Assembly (NCBI GenBank): GCA_905208455.1
Contig: CAJLPK010000044.1
Location: forward strand, 1-13,981
DNA length: 13,981 bases
Origin: an uncultured Bacillota bacterium
GTDB lineage: Bacteria; Bacillota; Clostridia; Christensenellales; QAND01
Direction of reading: 5' to 3'
Shown here: positions 1-6,890 of the stretch, one piece after another
How the letters are laid out: each line of letters starts with the position of its first letter
Position numbering within the stretch: position 1 is the first letter of the stretch
The notes under the pieces: model-generated
Seen by the model: the letters and a program-made list of their open reading frames with translations, nothing else
Told to the model about the DNA's origin: nothing
Databases searched by the model: none
Made by a program: the position numbers and the translations under genes

Positions 1-299
1 GCCCGCCGGTAGAGCAGGGGGCCCCGCATATCCTATCTATGTCTTTTGAAGGCACAAGGGGCGAAACACTGGTGCATGCGCTGGAGGAACAAAACATCTA
101 TGTAGGAACAGGCAGCGCGTGCAGCTCTCATAAAAAGGGAGAAAGCCGCGTGCTGCGCGCCATGGGTGTACCGCCGCAGGTGGCACAGGGAACGCTTAGA
201 TTTTCTTTTTGCTGTATGAACACAGTGGAGCAGGCAGAAACCGTTGCAAGCGCCGTAGAGGAAAGCGTGGCGCGTATCAGGAGGTTTGTAAGGAGATAA
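1..299 (+). CDS. Cysteine desulfurase (NifS/IscS-type), C-terminal part
   Basis: This is the 3' end of a gene that starts left of the window. The frame is open from base 3 and reads PVEQGAPHILSMSF before GTRGETLVHALEEQ and the active-site loop GTGSACSSHKKG. The Cys in SAC-SSH is the persulfide-forming residue of class V aminotransferase-fold desulfurases, which are PLP enzymes that take sulfur from L-cysteine. The stop codon TAA (297-299) touches the thiI start region (TAATGATG), so the two genes are translationally linked. In Bacillus the equivalent NifZ supplies sulfur directly to a ThiI lacking a rhodanese domain, and the same pairing is seen here. Seen: motif, stop and linkage. Inferred: that this copy is dedicated to tRNA thiolation rather than to Fe-S assembly. 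The PLP-lysine region is outside the window. Confidence 0.93.
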   Translation, partial: PPVEQGAPHILSMSFEGTRGETLVHALEEQNIYVGTGSACSSHKKGESRVLRAMGVPPQVAQGTLRFSFCCMNTVEQAETVASAVEESVARIRRFVRR

Positions 300-301
300 T
301 G

Positions 302-1483
302 ATGGAACAGCGATTGGTATTGGTCAAATATGGAGAGATCCATCTCAAAGGGTTGAACCGGCCGTTTTTCAAGCGGCTTTTGCGCCAGCGCCTGATGAAC
401 AACCTGGAGGGCCTGCATTGCGAAGTGCGCGAAATGCAGGGGCGGGTCTTTGTATCCGGCTTTGCACCGGAGGCAGAGGCAGAGGTGGTGGAGCAGTGCG
501 CCAACACCTTTGGCGTCGTGGGGGTGAGCCCCGCGGCCCAGGTGGACAAGACCCTGGAAGCGATGGCCCGGGCCGCTGTCGCAGAGCTGAAGGAGGCAAT
601 GGCGCACAGGGGCTTGCAGGCCTGTACGTTTAAGGTAAGAGCCCGCAGAGAGGACAAGTCCTTTTTCCCCGACAGCCAGGGCATTGCACGCGAGATAGGC
701 GGGCGTATCCTGGAGGCAATGGAAAATGTAAAGGTGGACGTACACCATCCGCAGATCATAGTGCAGGTAGAGGTAAGGGACAGCGCGTATGTCTATGCCG
801 GCACCAGGGAAGCGGTGGGCGGCATGCCGATCGGCACAAGCGGGAAAGGGATGGTCATGCTGTCCGGCGGCATTGACAGCCCTGTGGCAGCCTATGCCAT
901 GGCAAAACGCGGCATGACGGTAACTGCCATGCACTTTATGAGCCCGCCGTATACAGGACAGGCGGCCCAGCAGAAGGTAGAGGACCTAGCCAAACGACTG
1001 GCCTGCTATTGCGGCCCGGTTCGGCTGCATCTGGTGCGTTTTACGGAGTTTCAGGAGAACATCTATGAAAAGTGCAAGCATGAGCTGCTGACTGTCATCA
1101 TGCGGCGCTGCATGATGCGCATTGCACTCGCAGTGGCGCATAGGGATGGAGAGCAGGCCTTGATTACTGGCGAAAGCCTAGGCCAGGTGGCCAGCCAAAC
1201 CATAGAGGCGATCTGCACCACAGACGCGGTATCGGACATGCCTGTATTCCGGCCGCTGATCGGAATGGATAAAACGGAAATCATCGAGCAGGCGCGTAAA
1301 ATCGGGACATTTGACATTTCCATCCGCCCGGGAGAGGATTGCTGCACGGTGTTTGTGCCAAAGCACCCGGCTACAAAGCCAACGCTGGAAGCAGTGGAGG
1401 CAGAAGAAAAGAACTTGGAAATGGAGCGCTTGGTGCAAGAAGCCATCGCGTCGATGGAAACCGTTATCCTCAAGCGTGCATAA
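302..1483 (+). CDS. thiI: tRNA 4-thiouridine synthetase ThiI (no rhodanese domain)
   Basis: The protein has 393 residues, the usual size of the short ThiI form. The N-terminus MEQRLVLVKYGEIHLKGLN is the typical ThiI start. A THUMP region follows at about residues 60-165, then the PP-loop ATP-pyrophosphatase signature SGGIDSP at 188-194. Further family blocks are GESLGQVASQT and the C-terminal DCCTVFVPKHP. ThiI adenylates U8 of tRNA and inserts sulfur to make s4U; in some bacteria it also feeds thiamine thiazole synthesis. There is no C-terminal rhodanese domain, so persulfide must come from another protein, most simply the desulfurase encoded just upstream. ATG codons occur at 299 and 302. 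I chose 302 because AGGAG (291-295) then lies 6 nt upstream; the ATG at 299 would be only 3 nt away. A hairpin terminator follows the stop. Confidence 0.96.
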   Translation: MEQRLVLVKYGEIHLKGLNRPFFKRLLRQRLMNNLEGLHCEVREMQGRVFVSGFAPEAEAEVVEQCANTFGVVGVSPAAQVDKTLEAMARAAVAELKEAMAHRGLQACTFKVRARREDKSFFPDSQGIAREIGGRILEAMENVKVDVHHPQIIVQVEVRDSAYVYAGTREAVGGMPIGTSGKGMVMLSGGIDSPVAAYAMAKRGMTVTAMHFMSPPYTGQAAQQKVEDLAKRLACYCGPVRLHLVRFTEFQENIYEKCKHELLTVIMRRCMMRIALAVAHRDGEQALITGESLGQVASQTIEAICTTDAVSDMPVFRPLIGMDKTEIIEQARKIGTFDISIRPGEDCCTVFVPKHPATKPTLEAVEAEEKNLEMERLVQEAIASMETVILKRA

Positions 1484-1485
1484 TG

Positions 1486-1511
1486 AAAAAGCAGCCTTTA
1501 GGCTGCTTTTT
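1486..1511. terminator. Bidirectional intrinsic terminator between thiI and the lipoprotein gene
   Basis: AAAAAGCAGCC, loop TTTA, GGCTGCTTTTT form a near-perfect hairpin with A and T flanks. It starts 3 nt after the thiI stop (1481-1483) and runs into the stop of the convergent lipoprotein gene (TAA, 1512-1510), so the same element can end transcription in both directions. Confidence 0.9.
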
Positions 1512-2211
1512 ATTGCGTATCCTGATCCGATCCATACCGCAGGTAGATAGCGGAAACAACGCCATCGGAGATCTCATAGAACAGGGCATAGTTTGTATCG
1601 GTGGCTAGGTCAAACTGGAGCGCAGCCTGTTCATCGGCCGGGTCGAACGGATAAGGCTGGGCCGGTGCATAATAAGCGATTTGATCGTCGGTATCCAGCC
1701 CGCAGGGCGGAATGCTGATCCCTGTATGGGTCTGGGGATTGGCACGGTACAGCACAAGGGCATCCTCTTCGACAACAGGCGGATTGTCTTGCGGGAATTT
1801 TTCCAAAACAGCAGCTTGGCCATCCCCCACCTTGGTGCCGCGCGGCCCGGGAATGGAGGGATCGTTGATGTTGATATGGGAGAGGATGAACGTCCCATCC
1901 TGTTCAAGAAACGAGTAGGTGACGGCATCGCTGATCAGAGAGGTAAAACGGCTTTGGTCTACGCCCAGGGTATAGGTTGATTCATCATAGCCTTCGCCTA
2001 ATTGCTCTTTGGCCTGCTCCAAGGTGGTCTGCCCCAGCGTGAGGCCTTGTATCGTCAGGTCCTCCGTTCCAAAAGGAAGCACTTCTGCCGCAGCAGGCGA
2101 GGGGGAAGCGGTCGGCGATTCAGAAACCTGGCTTTGGCTGGGCGTGCAAGCACAGAGAGAGCCAAGGGAGAAAACAGAAAGGCAGAGAGCTGCAAAACGA
2201 ACCTTTTTCAT
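1510..2211 (-). CDS. Secreted lipoprotein of unknown function
   Basis: The protein has 233 residues and begins MKKVRFAALCLSVFSLGSLC-AC, a lipoprotein signal peptide with lipobox L-C-A-C and the predicted lipidated Cys at residue 22. A low-complexity Ser/Pro/Ala linker (about 23-45, ESPTASPSPAAA) would tether the domain outside the membrane. The stretch LTIQGLTLGQTTLEQAKEQLG resembles the 'hxLGxTxxqVxxhLG' pattern of small SmpA/BLIP-like secreted folds, but I would not assign a family on that. An upstream in-frame ATG at 2229 exists. I chose 2211 because it gives a proper signal peptide and AAAGGAT lies about 8 nt upstream. The gene stands alone, with its own extended -10 promoter and a palindrome at the predicted start site. 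Function unknown; the export and lipidation call is strong. Confidence 0.85.
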   Translation of the reverse strand: MKKVRFAALCLSVFSLGSLCACTPSQSQVSESPTASPSPAAAEVLPFGTEDLTIQGLTLGQTTLEQAKEQLGEGYDESTYTLGVDQSRFTSLISDAVTYSFLEQDGTFILSHININDPSIPGPRGTKVGDGQAAVLEKFPQDNPPVVEEDALVLYRANPQTHTGISIPPCGLDTDDQIAYYAPAQPYPFDPADEQAALQFDLATDTNYALFYEISDGVVSAIYLRYGSDQDTQ

Positions 2212-2262
2212 ATTGGATGATCCTTTCAAGGACAGCGATAGATATTAGATACGGGCACACTG

Positions 2263-2276
2263 ACAGGGCACCCTGT
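2263..2276. promoter_or_regulatory. Palindromic operator-like site at the lipoprotein gene start
   Basis: ACAGGG-CA-CCCTGT has 6-bp perfect arms and a 2-bp centre. It covers about +2 to +15 relative to the start predicted from the -10 box at 2285-2290. There is no T-run, so it is not a terminator. This position suits a repressor-binding site. The regulator is unknown. Confidence 0.45.
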
Positions 2277-2284
2277 GAACAAAA

Positions 2285-2293
2285 ATTATATCA
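2285..2293 (-). promoter_or_regulatory. Extended -10 promoter of the lipoprotein gene
   Basis: On the minus strand the sequence reads TGATATAAT, a consensus extended -10 (TGnTATAAT). No good -35 box is seen 17 nt upstream, which extended -10 promoters tolerate. Transcription would start near 2278, leaving a leader of about 65 nt. Confidence 0.6.
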
Positions 2294-2317
2294 TAGAATG
2301 GGAAAAATGGCGGAAAG

Positions 2318-2350
2318 AAAAAGCGCAGAATAAAATTTCTGCGCTTTTTT
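2318..2350 (-). terminator. Intrinsic terminator of the efflux operon, downstream of ybaK
   Basis: A stem of AAAAAGCGCAGAA with TTCTGCGCTTTTT closes a 6-nt loop (2331-2336). On the minus strand a T-run follows the GC-rich stem, 11 nt after the ybaK stop. The A-rich left flank means it could also work for plus-strand transcripts. Confidence 0.85.
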
Positions 2351-2361
2351 CGAGTGTTGAT

Positions 2362-2838
2362 TCAGCGATGGCAGAGGGGAGCAAAGCAGGCGGGCAAATG
2401 TGCCGCCAGCGCTTGCGGCGATAGCTCCACTTGCAGGCCAATGCGCCCGGCCGATACAAGAAAAGTCTGCAAATCGGCAGCGCTTTGATCCAGGATGGTA
2501 GGATAACTCTTTTTCATTCCGACAGGGGAGCATCCGCCACGGACATAGCCTGTATGGCGCTGCAGATCCTTGACTGCCAGCATGGATACGGATTTTACCC
2601 CCACGGCTGACGCCGCTTTTTTGAGATCGAGCTCCTTGTGACAGGGAATGACAAATACATAGCATTGCCCTTTTTCATCATGAGTGACCAGTGTCTTGAA
2701 AACCTTTTGCACAGGGATGCCCAAATGCTCGGCGACAGTCACGCCGTCCACAGGGCCCTTTGCTGCATACTGGTGGGCTTGATAGGGGATATGCCAATTT
2801 TCCAAAATGCGCATCACATTTGTCTTGGTTTCACGCAT
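2362..2838 (-). CDS. YbaK/EbsC-family aminoacyl-tRNA deacylase
   Basis: The protein has 158 residues, full length for this family. Diagnostic blocks are VAEHLGIPVQKVFKTLV, with Lys48 matching the family's catalytic lysine, then FVIPCHKELDLKKAA and GYVRGGCSPVGMKK. Members hydrolyse mischarged Cys-tRNA(Pro), acting in trans as editing factors beside prolyl-tRNA synthetase. The start at 2838 is supported by AGAGGAGG 6 nt upstream and by overlap with the tetR stop: ATGCGTGA gives an 8-nt overlap, so translation is probably coupled. It is the last gene of the RND-TetR operon and is followed by a terminator. Why an editing deacylase should be co-expressed with an efflux pump is unclear; it may simply be carried along. 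The family call is firm; substrate specificity is inferred. Confidence 0.92.
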   Translation of the reverse strand: MRETKTNVMRILENWHIPYQAHQYAAKGPVDGVTVAEHLGIPVQKVFKTLVTHDEKGQCYVFVIPCHKELDLKKAASAVGVKSVSMLAVKDLQRHTGYVRGGCSPVGMKKSYPTILDQSAADLQTFLVSAGRIGLQVELSPQALAAHLPACFAPLCHR

Positions 2839-3427
2839 GGGCCGCCTCCTCTGCCAAAGGAAGCTGGCGCAATACCATTTGTGTGCATCTCTCTGCCAAA
2901 AGCTCTTTGGGATATTCGGCATGGTGCTTCATGGCTATATAGCTGGCAAGGCCTAAGCTGATATAGGATAAAGCAAATTCATCCGGCAGGCAGCGCAGCT
3001 CGCCGCTTGTGACGGCATTTTGGCAAAGTGTGCGCATATAGCTGATAAAAGAATCGCAGAGCGGTGTAAGCAGATGGCATACTTTTTCGAGGATTTCAGA
3101 AGGCAGGCCTTGCTGCTGAAGCACGCCCAAAAATAAGCTGGGCATGGCGCTGTTATCCGTAAACATATCATAAAGCCGCAGCGCAATATCCTGGATTGCC
3201 TGGGAAAGGGAAGCGGCCCCTAAAGGCTGACAAAGCACCTGATTTTGCTCCTCCGCATAGGCTACGATGACTTGAATAAAGAGATCCTCTTTGCTCTGAA
3301 AATATTCATACACTGTGCCTTTGCCAATCCCGCATGCCTTTGCGATCTGGCTTATGGTGATCTGCGTATAGTCATGATTGTTCAGCAGGCTTCGTGTGGT
3401 CTGCAAAATAAGCGTACGTTTATCCAT
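2831..3427 (-). CDS. TetR/AcrR-family transcriptional repressor
   Basis: The protein has 198 residues, the usual TetR size. An N-terminal helix-turn-helix occupies about residues 20-52, with TISQIAKACGIGKGTVYEYF followed by QSKEDLF, the classic TetR recognition-helix block. The C-terminal half is a variable helical ligand-binding domain. The ATG at 3427 overlaps the stop of the RND gene (TGATG), so translation is probably coupled. A GTG three bases earlier (3430) is an alternative start, with GAAGG about 9 nt upstream. The gene sits between the pump and ybaK in one operon. The perfect palindrome at 6736-6751 ahead of the pump gene is the kind of site TetR regulators bind, so negative autoregulation of the whole operon is likely. 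The inducing ligand cannot be read from the sequence. Confidence 0.93.
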   Translation of the reverse strand: MDKRTLILQTTRSLLNNHDYTQITISQIAKACGIGKGTVYEYFQSKEDLFIQVIVAYAEEQNQVLCQPLGAASLSQAIQDIALRLYDMFTDNSAMPSLFLGVLQQQGLPSEILEKVCHLLTPLCDSFISYMRTLCQNAVTSGELRCLPDEFALSYISLGLASYIAMKHHAEYPKELLAERCTQMVLRQLPLAEEAAHA

Positions 3428-6400
3428 CACGGCTGCTCGCCTTCTTTCCCGCGGAAAGGCGTTGTTTGCGTTTCGGCAGGCATATCGACGAACAGGACAT
3501 CATCCGGCTCATCGTCAGGGTCCTGGGGCTTTAATGGCTTTTTATGCATGATTTGGTAGAGAACCGGCACCAAATACAGCGTCAGCAGCGTGGCGTACAG
3601 CAGCCCCCCGATGGTAGTGATGGCCATAGGACGCATCATAGCGGCGCCTGCGCTGGGATCAAAGCACATAGTGGACATCGCAATGATGGTGGTAAGCGCT
3701 GTCATCAGGATGGGACGCAGGCGATCCTGGCCGGCCTGTAAGAGCGCTTGGCGTGTATCTAGCCCCTGCCTGCGCAGCTGATTGACGTAATCGACGAATA
3801 CGATGCCGTTGTTTACCACGATGCCTGCCAGGATGATAAAGCCGATCAAAGCCACGGTGCTGACCGGGTTGCCCGTCAGCATCAGGGCCAGCAGGCCGCC
3901 GGTAAACGCCAGCGGGATGGTAAACATGATGATGAACGGACTGAGCAGAGACTGGAACTGAGCGACCATCACCAGATAGATGAATACAATGGCCAATCCC
4001 ATCATCAGGAATAGATTGGAGAAGGTCTCCTCAATCATTTCGTTCTGCCCGGCCAGCTGTGCCCGGCATCCGCCGGAAAGCTGCATCCCATCCAGCTGCG
4101 CCTGCACCGTCTGGCTGACCTTGCCAATGTTATATCCGTCGCTAAGCTGTGCGGATACGGTGACATACCGTTCCTGTCCGCTGCGGGAAATACTGTCAAA
4201 GCCTTCTTCCGAGGCAAAGGAAGCGATGTCCTTTAAGGCAATGGATTTTCCTTCGCTGTTTTCAATTTTCAATGCCTCCAGGGACTGCTTATCCACGGTC
4301 TTGCCGCTGTTTACGTAGATATCATAGGTAGTGCCGTCCTGTGTAAGAGAGGAGGCGGCGCTGGGCTGCTTGATTTCCGCTTGCACAGCAGCGTATACCT
4401 GGCCGGTGGTCAGGCCGTTTTTGATGGCTTCTGTTTTATCCACGGTAATGCGAAGCTCCGGCGTTTTTTTGCCAAGGCCGTCATCGATCTCTGTTACGCC
4501 TTCTATTTGGGAGAGCATCTCTGCCACAGAAAGGGCGTTTTGGCGAAGGTCATCCAGCTCCTGGCCATAGATTTCAATGGAAATGGCGTCGCCGGTCATG
4601 GAAGAAAGATCGGCGCCCTGTGAATTGATGCTGATTTCTGCCGGTATATCCTGGGTAGCTTCGCGCACCTGTTGGGCAACCTCCGTGGTGGATGCGCTGC
4701 GCTCATCCTTCAAAAGCACATAGATGCTGGTAGCATCGCCGCCCATCATGCTCATCATACCGGAGCTTCCGGAGGAGCCCAGCACGCCTACGGTTTCGAC
4801 ATTTTCATTTTGCATCAATACATCGGAGAGCTGTCCTAGCGTATCGCGCGTTTGCTGCTCATTGGCATCCTCAGGCAGCATTACGGACAGGGTTAGCTGC
4901 CCCATATCGTTGGAGGGGAAAAGCTCCGTGCCCAGCCGGGAAGCGCCGTAGATGCTGACGCCCAACAGCGCGACGACGATGACGATGACCCAGCTTTTAT
5001 GCTTGAGCGTAAAGGAAAGGGAACGCTGGTAAGCATGGTTCAGGCGGTTAAAGGTCTTGTTCTGCTTGGCCGGCTGACGCCGCAGCACGGTGGCGGCCCC
5101 GGCAGGCACCAGGGTCAGCGCAACAAGCAGGCTGGCAAGCAGGGAATAGGCGATGGTCAGCCCCATGTCTGCAAAGATCTGGCGCGTCATCCCCTGCACG
5201 AAAACAATAGGCACAAAGACGATGACCGTTGTCAGCGTAGAGGAGAAAATAGCGCCGGATACCTGCTTGGCGCCCTGGATGGCAGCCTTGCGCGGCGGGA
5301 CCCCGAGGCTGCGCAGGCGATAGATGTTTTCGATGACGACAATGGAATTGTCTACCAGCATGCCTACGCCTAAGGCGAGCCCGCTCATGGAAATGATATT
5401 GAGCGTAACGCCGGAAAAATACATCAGCACAAAGGCGGTGACAACGCTGACTACAATGCTGGCGCCTACGATAATGGTGGGCTTCCAGTCTTTTAGGAAA
5501 AACAAGAGAATAAGGATTGCCAATAGGCCCCCGGTAACCAGGTTAGAGACAATGGTATCAATCATGATGCCGACATACTCGCCTTGGTCCATGATGGTGG
5601 TAAGGTGTACTTCGGGCTGCTCGGCCTGGAGCGCGGCCATTTTATCCGCCACATTTTGCGTGACCTCGGCGGTAGAATAATTGGGCTGCTTTTGCAGCAT
5701 CAGCACCACGGCATCCTCACCGTTGACCTTGGTATACATATCCGCGCTGTTGTCGGATACAGTGATGTCCGCGACATCCTCGATGGCAACATCGCCGACA
5801 CTGGGGAGGTTCATCAAAACAAGCTGGCCAATGGCCTGGGTATCTGTTACCTTGTCGCCGACGCGCACCAAAACATCGCTGCCTTCATCGTCTACGCTGC
5901 CGGCCGGCATGCTGAAGTTTTGCCCCTGTAAAATGCCTTCCAGCATCTCCGTTGTAATTTCAATTTTAGGAGAGCTGGTTTTGGGCATATTCTGCTCGAT
6001 CTGGCTGCGAATCTGCGCTTCGGCAGATGCTTTGTCCACGCCCTCCGGAAGCTGTGCCAGTTGAGCATTGACTTGCTCGTCGACTGCGCTCTGCGTTTTA
6101 CGGTTGACGTAGCCGCGCAGCTTGCTGTTGATCTTATCGATCTTATCCTGATTGAGGGTGATGGTAATTTGGTTTTCCACCAACCCATCTGCACTGATCG
6201 AGGCAACGCCTTCGGTCGTTTTGAGCGCAGGCAGAATGGTATCGTCGATGTACTCACTGGACTGGCTGATGGTTTGCCCCTCCACCGAAGCAGAGATCGC
6301 CATGATCGGCATCATATTTGGATTCAGTTTTAGAATGGTCGGGTTGCTGGCTTCCTCCGGGAGCGCACCTTCGATCAGATCCAGCATTTCGCGCATATCT

Positions 6401-6714
6401 GTCACACAGGCGTCCATATCGGCGTCTTCTACGAACTTTAGAACCACCATAGAGCTGTTTTCCTGGGAAATGGAGCTGATTTCATCCACATTGCTGACGC
6501 TGGCCATCGCCTGCTCTATGGGGGCGGTGACGGTCGTTTCAATTTCCTCAGGCGAGGCCCCCACATAGGTGGTAGATACCACGGCATAGGGAAGGTTCAT
6601 ACTGGGAAGCAGATCTACGGTCATATTGGTATAGCTGACACCACCTAAAATGGCGATGATAATGATGGCTACCAATACGGTCAAAGGCTTTTTGACACTG
6701 TATTTTGAAAACAT
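3427..6714 (-). CDS. RND-family efflux permease (HAE1/SwrC-like)
   Basis: The protein has 1095 residues and is an inner-membrane proton-driven exporter. Seen: TM1 (about 11-27) after MFSKYSVKKP, a first porter domain, TM2-6 (about 385-550), TM7 (about 570-590), a second porter domain and TM8-12 (about 895-1065) with duplicated RND architecture. In TM4, GMLVDNSIVVIENI places Asp455-Asn456 where AcrB has the Asp407-Asp408 proton pair. In TM10, VVNNGIVFVDY places Asn968 where AcrB has Lys940; VDN and VNN versions are common outside the AcrB group. A polar helical insert (about 195-249) interrupts the first porter half, and a Met/Gly-rich loop MMSMMGG lies in the second. No membrane-fusion adaptor or outer-membrane channel gene is adjacent, as expected for single-component Gram-positive pumps. 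The start at 6714 has AAAGGAG 6-7 nt upstream; the in-frame codon at 6765 would lie inside the promoter. Substrate unknown. Confidence 0.95.
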   Translation of the reverse strand: MFSKYSVKKPLTVLVAIIIIAILGGVSYTNMTVDLLPSMNLPYAVVSTTYVGASPEEIETTVTAPIEQAMASVSNVDEISSISQENSSMVVLKFVEDADMDACVTDMREMLDLIEGALPEEASNPTILKLNPNMMPIMAISASVEGQTISQSSEYIDDTILPALKTTEGVASISADGLVENQITITLNQDKIDKINSKLRGYVNRKTQSAVDEQVNAQLAQLPEGVDKASAEAQIRSQIEQNMPKTSSPKIEITTEMLEGILQGQNFSMPAGSVDDEGSDVLVRVGDKVTDTQAIGQLVLMNLPSVGDVAIEDVADITVSDNSADMYTKVNGEDAVVLMLQKQPNYSTAEVTQNVADKMAALQAEQPEVHLTTIMDQGEYVGIMIDTIVSNLVTGGLLAILILLFFLKDWKPTIIVGASIVVSVVTAFVLMYFSGVTLNIISMSGLALGVGMLVDNSIVVIENIYRLRSLGVPPRKAAIQGAKQVSGAIFSSTLTTVIVFVPIVFVQGMTRQIFADMGLTIAYSLLASLLVALTLVPAGAATVLRRQPAKQNKTFNRLNHAYQRSLSFTLKHKSWVIVIVVALLGVSIYGASRLGTELFPSNDMGQLTLSVMLPEDANEQQTRDTLGQLSDVLMQNENVETVGVLGSSGSSGMMSMMGGDATSIYVLLKDERSASTTEVAQQVREATQDIPAEISINSQGADLSSMTGDAISIEIYGQELDDLRQNALSVAEMLSQIEGVTEIDDGLGKKTPELRITVDKTEAIKNGLTTGQVYAAVQAEIKQPSAASSLTQDGTTYDIYVNSGKTVDKQSLEALKIENSEGKSIALKDIASFASEEGFDSISRSGQERYVTVSAQLSDGYNIGKVSQTVQAQLDGMQLSGGCRAQLAGQNEMIEETFSNLFLMMGLAIVFIYLVMVAQFQSLLSPFIIMFTIPLAFTGGLLALMLTGNPVSTVALIGFIILAGIVVNNGIVFVDYVNQLRRQGLDTRQALLQAGQDRLRPILMTALTTIIAMSTMCFDPSAGAAMMRPMAITTIGGLLYATLLTLYLVPVLYQIMHKKPLKPQDPDDEPDDVLFVDMPAETQTTPFRGKEGEQP

Positions 6715-6735
6715 AATGCGCTCCTTTCGATTTCC

Positions 6736-6751
6736 GACCGACCGGTCGGTC
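6736..6751. promoter_or_regulatory. Perfect 16-bp palindrome, probable TetR operator
   Basis: GACCGACCGGTCGGTC is a perfect 16-bp palindrome lying 22 nt upstream of the RND start codon and a few bases downstream of the predicted transcription start (about 6757). Sites with ACCGACCGGTCGGT cores are typical of TetR-family regulators. The cognate repressor is most simply the tetR gene in the same operon, which would make it self-controlled. Confidence 0.82.
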
Positions 6752-6763
6752 AGTCCTGCTATC

Positions 6764-6791
6764 ATTATAGGAAAAGAGAGGGCAAAGTCAA
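6764..6791 (-). promoter_or_regulatory. Sigma-A promoter of the RND-tetR-ybaK operon
   Basis: Minus strand: -35 TTGACT (6791-6786), a 16-nt spacer, and -10 TATAAT (6769-6764), close to the housekeeping consensus. The predicted start near 6757 puts the TetR-type palindrome at about +6 to +21, where a bound repressor would block initiation or early elongation. Confidence 0.82.
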
Positions 6792-6844
6792 CCTATTTTG
6801 TGTAAAAAGAAGAAAATATTCCGGCACTTGCCCTGATCGCAGAT

Positions 6845-6875
6845 AAAAAAAGGACACAGAAAAAATTCTGTGTCC
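6845..6875 (-). terminator. Intrinsic terminator downstream of ddh
   Basis: GGACACAGAA and TTCTGTGTCC form a 10-bp perfect stem with a 4-nt loop (6862-6865). On the minus strand a run of seven T follows. It begins 16 nt after the ddh stop and separates ddh from the efflux operon promoter. Confidence 0.92.
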
Positions 6876-6890
6876 GAAAAAGATCGTATC

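Noticed and set aside
128..934. 268-codon open frame on the minus strand across the desulfurase/thiI genes
   Set aside because: It is antisense to well-conserved ThiI, has no ribosome binding site or family motif, and its His/Cys/Arg-rich composition is that of a shadow frame.
6714..6765. RND permease starting at 6765
   Set aside because: That start lies in the -10 box, upstream of the predicted transcription start, and would translate the operator. ATG 6714 has a strong ribosome binding site.
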